NCBI GenBank assembly: GCA_020543525.1
Contig: JAHYIO010000033.1
Location: forward strand, 310,001-374,000
DNA length: 64,000 nt
Reading direction: 5' to 3'
From: Coriolopsis trogii
Lineage: Eukaryota > Basidiomycota > Agaricomycetes > Polyporales > Polyporaceae
Below the pieces are notes generated by a model. The model saw only the letters and a list, made by a program, of their open reading frames with translations, made no database searches and was not told where the DNA came from. The position numbers were made by a program, and so were the translations under genes. Below, piece by piece: positions 57,554 to 64,000 of the stretch. How positions within the stretch are numbered: the first letter of the stretch is position 1; each line of letters begins with the position of its first letter.

Positions 57554-58258
57554 ATGGTCCGATCCTTCCTGGTATCCGTCGCACCCATTCTTGTTCTTGT
57601 TGCCGCTCTGATATCGGCGCCCAAAGTCGCACTGGCTCGAGTCGTCGCTATCACAGGTGAGCCAAGTCAAACACTCTCGGCAGGTGCGCATATGTCATTT
57701 CTCGTCCACCAGTAGATACGATCTGATATGCATGGTAGATGACCCGGGAAAGCTTCAGCGAAGCAGCGCTCACATGATCATCATTACCACAGAGTCCTCC
57801 ACCATATTCCATCCTCCTACCAGTGCTTCCGTTTCCCTCAACTTCACTACGTCATTCAATTTTACCGTCAGTTCCGTCTTCCTGCAAACCAGCAGTTTGT
57901 CCTCCTCCCGATTCACCTCTGCATTGAACGCCACCAGCTCCGCGCAGTCTAACGCGCAATCTACGAGCTCCGAAGATGGCCCAGGGAAGCTCCAGGCGAG
58001 CAGCGCGCACATGGTCATCGGAACACCTACCGCATCCCTCCCTGCTGGCGGGACCTCCGCTATCCTCACTGCGCATCTTTCAATCCTACGGCGTCCCTCA
58101 ACCTCACCCTGAGTACCGTCTTCCTTCCCATGACCACCTTCGCCTCCCCTCCTATCAGCTCCGTCTTCAACGCCCCCAATTCCACGTCGTCCGATAGCTC
58201 CGACAACGGCCCAGGAAAGCTTCAGGCGAGCAGCGCGCACATGGTCATCGGAACATGA
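57554..58258 (+). pseudogene. Secreted Ser/Thr-rich internal-repeat protein with frameshift (decayed or mis-sequenced)
   Basis: Exon 1 (57554-57656) is a signal peptide, MVRSFLVSVAPILVLVAALI, followed by SAPKVALARVVAIT. A GTGAGC...GTAG intron leads to exon 2 at 57739. Three copies of a unit begin GPGKLQxSSAHM: DDPGKLQRSSAHMIIITTES, EDGPGKLQASSAHMVIGTPT and DNGPGKLQASSAHMVIGT, with AAGCTYCAG at 57750, 57987 and 58217, spaced 237 and 230 bp. Units contain N-glycosylation sites (LNFTTS, LNATSS, LNLTLS). The open frame stops at 58110-58112. The second unit's natural continuation (FNPTASLNLTLSTVFLPMTT ... SSVFNAPNST) is in another frame that enters near the CATCTTTCAAT run around 58078 and ends at TGA 58256-58258. 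Beyond it, unit-like sequence continues in the same frame (TASRATSGTFPIP ... SGPISSSSNTGTP). The intact ancestor was probably longer. Function unknown. Confidence 0.55.
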
Positions 58259-58967
58259 TCCACGGCATCACGCGCTACTAGCGGAACTTTCCCTATTCCC
58301 AGCCACACTGCATCGTCCTTCAAACTGTGTTCCATATCCGTAGCCGCAACCTTCCACGCAAGCAGTGGTCCCATCTCTTCAAGTTCAAACACTGGTACGC
58401 CAATCAATAAGTCTGTGTGGTGCGATACGCAACTGACGCTTTAGTGGTATGTGTGTAGCAATGAATTGACACCGTCTCTACCTCAGGCGCTCACTTGGCG
58501 GGAGTAGTTTGGAAAGTCCACGAACTGAATTCAAGTTTGACTCAGCAGCGCATTCACCAAGAACGGCAAGCCGGAAACTGAGAGGATCATAGTGGACAAA
58601 CGGTGGTGCCTACCTGGAAGCGGTAGGTCATCTTTTGCGACAGATGATGCTCGTGGAAAGCAACGGTATCGTGGTCTTGGAGGTCGGTGAAGTCACCTAC
58701 CACAAGCTGATCAAGTCGACACTGGATGCCGTAGACGACTCTGGGTCGCGCCTCAGGCTCTTGCCACTGGATTCGTCGACTCAGTCCGTTTGAGTATGGG
58801 ATTTGGTCAACCTGACTCGTAACAACATCAATTCCGCCGCATGCTGAGTCTCAACTGATGAAACACCTGAACGTACGACATGGTGCGTCCAGGCCATCTT
58901 GTATCGGATCACGGTGATGATTGAAGCAGAGTAGTAGGAGAGGGAAATACAAGGAAGAATATAAACC
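58259..58967. other. Repeat-gene remnant and unassigned sequence
   Basis: To about 58430 the sequence continues as a degraded unit of the preceding repeat gene. From 58430 to 58967 there is no clear gene. A short frame from 58647 (MLVESNGIVVLEVGEVTYHK) is protein-like but lacks supporting exons. Confidence 0.35.
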
Positions 58968-59377
58968 GACCGACGAGGACAGTGAGGGCCTGTGAGGGCA
59001 CTAAAGGCCCTTTTATTTACAGAGGAGCCTGAGCGCTAGCATCCGCGGAGGCTCATACAAACGCCGTTTTACTCGGGCTGGTGGAAAAGATCTAGAGGGG
59101 GAGGGGATACGTAAACGGACGGAATGGTTAAGGTACAGCTCGGAGGCGAGTAAGTATGCTTACTTGAGGCCATCGTACTCGCCTTAGGACAGGGATGGGC
59201 AAGGAAACCGATTGTGAAATAGTCAAGGCAGCACATCAGGCCGCCAGTTGGATGTCCGTACATCCCAGATATTACGTAAGTGGGGCGTAGTAGCACGCTG
59301 CAGTCAGCGAGAAGTGGTGCACGACATGTATGAGAGCCACAGACCATTCCTTGTCTGCTTTCTGTCAGGAACAGACG
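58968..59377 (-). repeat. Dispersed repeat, copy B (inverted relative to copy A)
   Basis: The reverse complement matches 26539-27043. The core from the TTTCACAATCGGTTTCCTTG stretch to GTCCTCGTCGGTC is highly similar, including TACCTTAACCATTCCGTCCG and GAGTAAAACGGCGTTTGT. Copy B is about 95 bp shorter, mainly through deletions in its distal half. Homology ends at the GACCGACGAGGAC block (58968-58980); the next sequence on the minus strand does not resemble the MYND gene. Confidence 0.8.
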
Positions 59378-59390
59378 GACGCCGCATAGA

Positions 59391-59630
59391 CTACTGTACC
59401 ATTTCGAATGGTTCGAACAGTCATGCGTCACAGGCCTACCCACTGTTCGAAATTTCCCGCTCAGAGGACAGGCCAGCCGGGCGCTTAGACCCTCGTGTGG
59501 TGGCGTGCTGTCGCGCGCCTTGCGGCCAGTGTCGCAAGTCACCGGCCGGCTGTTCGAATCCGCCCACCCAAAGTGCCGTATCACATGTCACAGGGCTGTT
59601 CGAACCAATCGAAATGGTGTACTACAGTAG
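59391..59630. repeat. Foldback element with imperfect 30-bp inverted arms
   Basis: The left arm (59391-59420), CTACTGTACCATTTCGAATG plus GTTCGAACAG, is matched by the reverse complement of 59596-59630 with one mismatch and a 5-nt insertion. The interior is about 175 bp and has two further TTCGAA sites. It could fold into a large hairpin and may be a small non-autonomous DNA transposon or foldback remnant. No target-site duplication is obvious. Confidence 0.65.
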
Positions 59631-59938
59631 ATCACTACGTACCGCGCCAGATAGAAACGCTTGTCTCTAGGTCGGGAGTCAGAGGGCCAATCAAAAGTCA
59701 AGGAACTCAGGTGTTTCGCACTCCATCGCGGTCGGCTGGCATCGGGCGGCCCATTCTGAGGCTTCGCGGACGTCGCAGCCATGTGAGAACATTTGAGAGG
59801 GGTCTCACGTTTTGACATCAGCTGTAATACAGCTTCTTAATAGCTTGATCAAATTGTAACGGTCTAGGTTATGAGTGCCGGAACGTGTGTCAAGCCGAGC
59901 TTGACATTGTGGCCTTTTGGTCCAGTTGACATCACGTC

Positions 59939-60269
59939 TAGTGTTGCCGCGAGTTCGAGTTGAACTCGCGAGTTCCGATGTGAGTTGGGCAACTCGGTGG
60001 GGCGAGTGGGGCTAGGCGAGCGACTCGCAACTCGCGGTGCGACTCGCCGTGGCTGATCATGGCTTCTGATTGGTTGAAGCACGGACCTTTGAGCGCCCTC
60101 CCTCCGAGTTGGCGCCCATGACGAAATTGGGCGATGCCAGAATCAGCGAGAGAGCTCTTGGGGGACCAACTCGCGAGCCAACTCGCAACTCGCATCGATC
60201 GAACTCGATCTGACGAGTTGATCGAGTTGCACGACTCGCCTCGCCTCACCTCGCCTCGCGGCAACACTA
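59939..60269. mobile_element. hAT-like MITE with TAGTGTTGCCGCGAG terminal inverted repeats
   Basis: TAGTGTTGCCGCGAG at 59939-59953 is the exact inverse of CTCGCGGCAACACTA at 60255-60269. The TAGNG start and the GTGTTGCC sequence resemble hAT-superfamily ends. The roughly 331-bp interior is packed with subterminal CGAGT/ACTCG motifs in both orientations on each side, as expected for transposase-binding repeats. There is no coding capacity. A second, degenerate right end (TTGCGGCAGCACTA) lies at about 60294-60307. Flanking 8-bp sequences do not match, so the target duplication is lost or the insertion was rearranged. Confidence 0.75.
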
Positions 60270-60307
60270 CCGTGAGGTGACCTCCACCTCACCTTGCGGC
60301 AGCACTA

Positions 60308-61563
60308 ATCCAGAGACACAGAACACCCTCCCGTCATGGCGCGTGGCAGCCGAGATACCCAACCGCCGTCCATCACCACAACCCCAGAGTGCAGGGCGGG
60401 GCACCACAGTACCGCCTTCAAGCCCCTCCTCGAGGAGACCTGTCAGCCGTCAACAGCAAGATACGACGTCCTCGCTTAGTCTGTGTTCCTACACCAGACC
60501 GACATCAGCACTGCAGTGGCCAGGACCGGTGTATCCACCGGGTTAATGCTGTACATACCCGTATAGTGTTTTGGGTAAGTGTGAAATTATGAGAGTGCAT
60601 TTAGCTCCTCTATTGATACTATTCGTAGTAGCGGGTACGCTGGATCCTTGCACATTGTGAATGTCTCCGCAACGAAGTCCGCGAAGAAGCCAAGGGCATC
60701 CTGCCTTTCCCCGATGAAACAGTTCCGATGATCAATGCTCACAAGCAAGCTCCATGTTACTCCCAAGACCAACCCAAGACTAACATGGGTAAACCCCCCC
60801 TCCCCCCGACCTGGGCGCACAGTGGACATGAATTGCACATGTTGTTTGTGATGATGACGGTGGGCCCGCCGAGCTCATCGAGGGAATCGCCTACAACGGT
60901 TGTAGCGGACGTCGACGGCAACGAGCAGCGGTCATTGACCGCCTTAGATGTTAACGTTTTCATTCGCGCGCAAGACTAACCGAGCGGGTCATACAGTTTC
61001 AACATCCTCAGCAGGCCTGGCAAGTCGCGCCCATGGATGCCCTCCACCGGCACCCTGACTATCACTTCTTCGAATACGGAGTGCAAACTATGGACGGACA
61101 TGCCCAAGGCAAGCAACAGTGACGCAGGAATTTGCGGTTAATGAAACGTTGACATAAAATAGCATTCCCACTTTGATATTCCGTTACTTGCAGTCGAAGA
61201 ACGTTACTCATATATCCAAGTGTTGTCCCGTAGAACGTACTATGCAGTCCGAACCGATGGCAAAGCAGGACATCGCCCGTTCGCACAAATTCGTAGAGAA
61301 CGACTGGGAATGTCCGTGATAGAATAATGATGCAATTGGCAGAGGATACATGTATAGATACGGATACAGTTCAGGTACGGTCGGCCACGAAACTCTGGGA
61401 ATTAACGTCCGATATATATACGCGCACTCTGGATCCGGTCCAGAGCATCGGGACGCACGAAAAGTAGGGTAACAAGACGAGAACGAATGGCTGCGAACGA
61501 GTGCGCATCGGAATGTCAAATTGTAAGGGTGGATGCCTAAGACCCGCAGCGCAAGACGGCTCC
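60308..61563. other. Unassigned interval
   Basis: About 1.25 kb between the MITE and the stop of the next gene. No recognisable domain. Short frames such as the minus-strand one ending at 60587 (GERQDALGFFADFVAETF) look protein-like for a few dozen residues only. Confidence 0.35.
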
Positions 61564-63676
61564 CTACTTCGACCAATGCTTGAACAAGCCCTTGAACGAC
61601 TTCAGCCGCGGGCGAACGTGCCCCGGACGCGGCGAGTTCGGCTCCGAGCTCGTACCCGACGCCATCGACAGCGCGTCCGACGACGACAAGAACGACGCGG
61701 ACGCCCACGACGTGACCTGTCGGCCCGAGTCCTGTTCCTTCCCTCGCAGGACGCGCACCGCCGTCGGGGGACTCAAAGGTACGCGTGGCATCGCCGGCAG
61801 CGGCTCAGAGTGTCGGTCGCCCCCGCCGTCGCGTGCGCGCGCAGACATGAGCGAGCGCAGGATCGGCTCGGCCGAGCGGGGCATAGGGACGTTGGCAAAG
61901 TCCTCCGGGTTTCGTTTCGTCGGCCACGCCGACGGCGGTCGGTGGTTCGCGTGCGATGCGGAATGGCCGTGGCCGTGGGGGGCCGAGCGTGACGTTGCGT
62001 GAGGGGCTGTCTGCGGTCGCTTGCTCTGTCGCTTCGAAGGAGTGCCGAAGAGGAGGGCACTGAAGAGCTCCAGTTCGGGTGTGGTGACTTCGCCCTCCTC
62101 GGGGTTCGCGAGGACGAGCGGGGTCGGCCTTCGGCGAGGTTGGGCGGTTCGAGCTGTGCGGCGGCGTACCGGACGGGTGCTACGGTATCCTGTTGCAGCA
62201 CGCGCGTCGCGCGAGGTGGAAGAGCCGACGAGGAAGTCGGGTGCGCCCTACACAGGGCACATGAGCCAAATAGGTGAGTCTTGGAAACACGCGGTGCAAC
62301 CTGGGATTAGTGGACTTACGGCTGGTTCATAGATGTACGACTTCGCCACGGCCTTTTGGACTTCTGGGAAGTTCCCCGCACTCTGTGAAGAGGAATGACA
62401 TCAATAACCGAGAACGGTCGTGCGATGGAAGGGATGCACAAACCTGCATTGGGGTAGGTTCGTCGTCTTCCTCGACGATTGCCTTCCATTTCCCCTTCTC
62501 GGAAGTTCCCCATGCACCATAGCCTTCCACCCATGACACTTCCTCCGTGTCGTCCGTCATGTCACCACCCGAAACGCGCACCTTCCCCACCAATCCTCCA
62601 GGGGGCGGAAGATCGGCCCCATCCAGGAGGTTCTCACTCGACGGATTCGTGACGACGATGTGTGGCACAGCAAGGCTCATCCGCGACTGGCAGGACTCGA
62701 CCGGACTCACAACGCCCCGCACCGCCTCCTCTGCAACAGTGTTAGAGTTGCAGGAAACCCCGATTTTGACTGGTGGCAGATCTTGATGGCGTCGCCCGGT
62801 CGACGGCGCCGGCGCAGACGTGGGCATCCGCTTGAGCGAGGCTGCGAGCATCTCCAGCTCGCGGAGCGTGTCTTCGGTATCCCGCGACACTGGCCTGCGC
62901 GCGGGTTGCGACCGACTGCGCGGGGACGGTATCGATTTGCGCGGCTCGTCTTCGGGGGGAGTCGGCGGTCCAGCGGGGAACGGGACAGGGGGAAGCGCTC
63001 TCGTCGGGGGTGGTGGAGGCGGGCTGAGACGTACTGCAGGATCCCGAGGGAGACCGGAGGACGTGCGTGCGTGGATGCTACGTCTTGCGGCAGAGACAGA
63101 GGAGGGCGTGTAGCTCGAAGTGACGCGAGACGGAGGTGTGCCACGATCTGTCGCTCTGAATATCGGGTGACTCGGAGTGGACGGAGCGGAGGACGTAGAT
63201 GATCTGGTGGGGGTGAGGGGCGGCCTCGCTTCCGTAAGGCGCGACACTGAGGCGGTATTGCGGGTGTGGTAGACAGGTGTACGTTGCAGGAAGGGTGTCG
63301 CGCTGCGGCCTCGCCGCAGCAAGATGGGCGACGTGGGCGCGTGGTCGGGGTTGCTCAGCTGCGTGAGCGGCGAGTATGCCATGGTCATGGTCGCGATAGT
63401 GGTGGTCATGGTGAGAGAGGGAGGTGCGCTCACGGCGGGGGCGAGGACGCAAGGGCCATCTGAAGAAGAAGAACCGATAGACAGTCGGGGCGTAGAGCGG
63501 TGCACACTCCGGAGAAGTGCCTGTCCATGCTGGGAATGCTCAGAAGTACGGCGGGCGTGGACATTGACACGCCCCAGACGTATATCATACAGATCGCGGC
63601 GGCTGCGCGGCTGCCGAGGAGTCGGCCTGCGTTGAGCGCGATTGTTGCCGTACACTTTCGGTTTGGGAGTTTGCAT
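61564..63676 (-). CDS. Large disordered protein of unknown function
   Basis: Three exons are supported. The first runs from an ATG at 63676 (MQTPKPKVYGNNRAQRRPTP); the frame upstream of that lacks an ATG, and alternatives are MTTTIATMTMAY at 63409 and the inner Mets. It is Ser/Pro/Arg-rich with PPPPPPTRALPPVPFPAG and a helical patch, EDTLRELEMLAASLKRMPT, and ends PTPMQ before GTTTGTG. The second (SAGNFPEVQKAVAKSYIYEP) lies between CACAG and GTAAGT. The third (from GAPDFLVGSSTSRDA) continues ANPEEGEVTTPELELFSALL, FGTPSKRQSKRPQTA and RSAEPILRSLMSARAR, and ends RPRLKSFKGLFKHWSK at TAG 61566-61564. The joins are in phase. The short ordered motifs FPEVQKAVAKSYIYE and LKSFKGLFKHW look conserved and may be peptide-binding sites. 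No known domain. Confidence 0.68.
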
Positions 63677-64000
63677 GTATAGGAGGCCGAGTACGGGTAC
63701 CTGTTGCAGCTGACGGCTGAGAAACCGAGGCGTGCAGAAATATGTATACGCTTTGTGATCAACGAACGCAGGTACCTGGGGTCGAGGCACTGGTACCGGG
63801 CTGTACGCATAAGGTTCGTTCAAGACCGGGTGGATTAGCAGGAGGAGTCCGGAGGTTCTAGATGGGAAACATCAGGGCGGAAGGCATCATCATCGAGGGA
63901 ACGCCCTGGGAGACAGCGAAGAAAGATAGGACACGTCTGCCTGGTGCTCGTGATTCAGGGGATGCGCTGCATGCGGGGGTTCATAAGTCCAAGAGAAGGC
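63677..64000. other. Right edge, upstream of the last gene
   Basis: About 320 bp that probably contain the promoter or 5' UTR of the disordered-protein gene. No TATA box or other gene was recognised. Confidence 0.35.

Noticed and set aside
57770..58240. Minus-strand frame of 156 codons containing MTMCALLAWSFPGPS twice
   Set aside because: The repetition is only the complement of the plus-strand repeat units, where a signal peptide and glycosylation sites support coding.
59490..59590. tRNA-like TGTTCGAATCC stretch
   Set aside because: The TTCGAA sites belong to the foldback; no T-stem, acceptor stem or anticodon arm pairs correctly.
59939..60307. CRISPR-like array from repeated ACTCG/CGAGT motifs
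   Set aside because: The motifs are short, unevenly spaced and in both orientations, with exact terminal inverted repeats; this is a MITE in a eukaryotic genome.

Overview
The window looks like nuclear DNA of a filamentous basidiomycete (Agaricomycetes; Polyporales is my guess). Genes are dense and rich in short introns of about 45-70 nt with GT-AG borders, and coding DNA is GC-rich. The conserved genes are eukaryotic, and several expanded families (double-BTB, F-box-like, PQ-loop, Gag-like CCHC proteins) are typical of mushrooms. I saw no rRNA, credible tRNA, CRISPR array or prokaryotic operon. All exon limits were read by eye from splice motifs and protein similarity, so single borders may be off.

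Layout. 0-8 kb: a truncated SPT20 (SAGA) diverges from HGH1 (eEF2 chaperone); then a CUE2-like Smr endonuclease of No-Go decay, PET117 (cytochrome c oxidase assembly) and an aldehyde dehydrogenase. 8.1-11.5 kb: no gene recognised. 11.5-26.3 kb: a conserved unknown, a KAT14-like acetyltransferase and a SIR2 deacetylase tail to tail, a disordered nuclear-looking protein, a membrane-anchored amphipathic-helix/coiled-coil protein, an HP1 homologue and the exon-junction protein Y14. 27-35 kb: a MYND-finger gene whose promoter lies in a dispersed repeat, a small unknown, and a TFIIIC90-like subunit. 37.8-42.9 kb: a secreted GH127-like glycosidase and SDS3. 43.4-46.5 kb: two tandem intronless Gag-like zinc-knuckle proteins. 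47-56.2 kb: a TRK potassium transporter, a PQ-loop protein, an F-box-like protein and a double-BTB protein. 57.5-60.3 kb: a decayed secreted repeat protein, the second copy of the dispersed repeat in inverted orientation, a foldback element and a small hAT-like non-autonomous element. 61.5-63.7 kb: a disordered unknown.

Functional view. The window is unusually rich in chromatin regulators: SPT20 (SAGA), a KAT14-like GNAT, SIR2, HP1 and SDS3 (Sin3/Rpd3L). RNA-related genes (TFIIIC90, Y14, Cue2) and membrane or secreted proteins fill the rest. The least explained material is the Gag-like pair, the shared promoter repeat, the secreted repeat family and the mobile-element patch at 58.9-60.3 kb.
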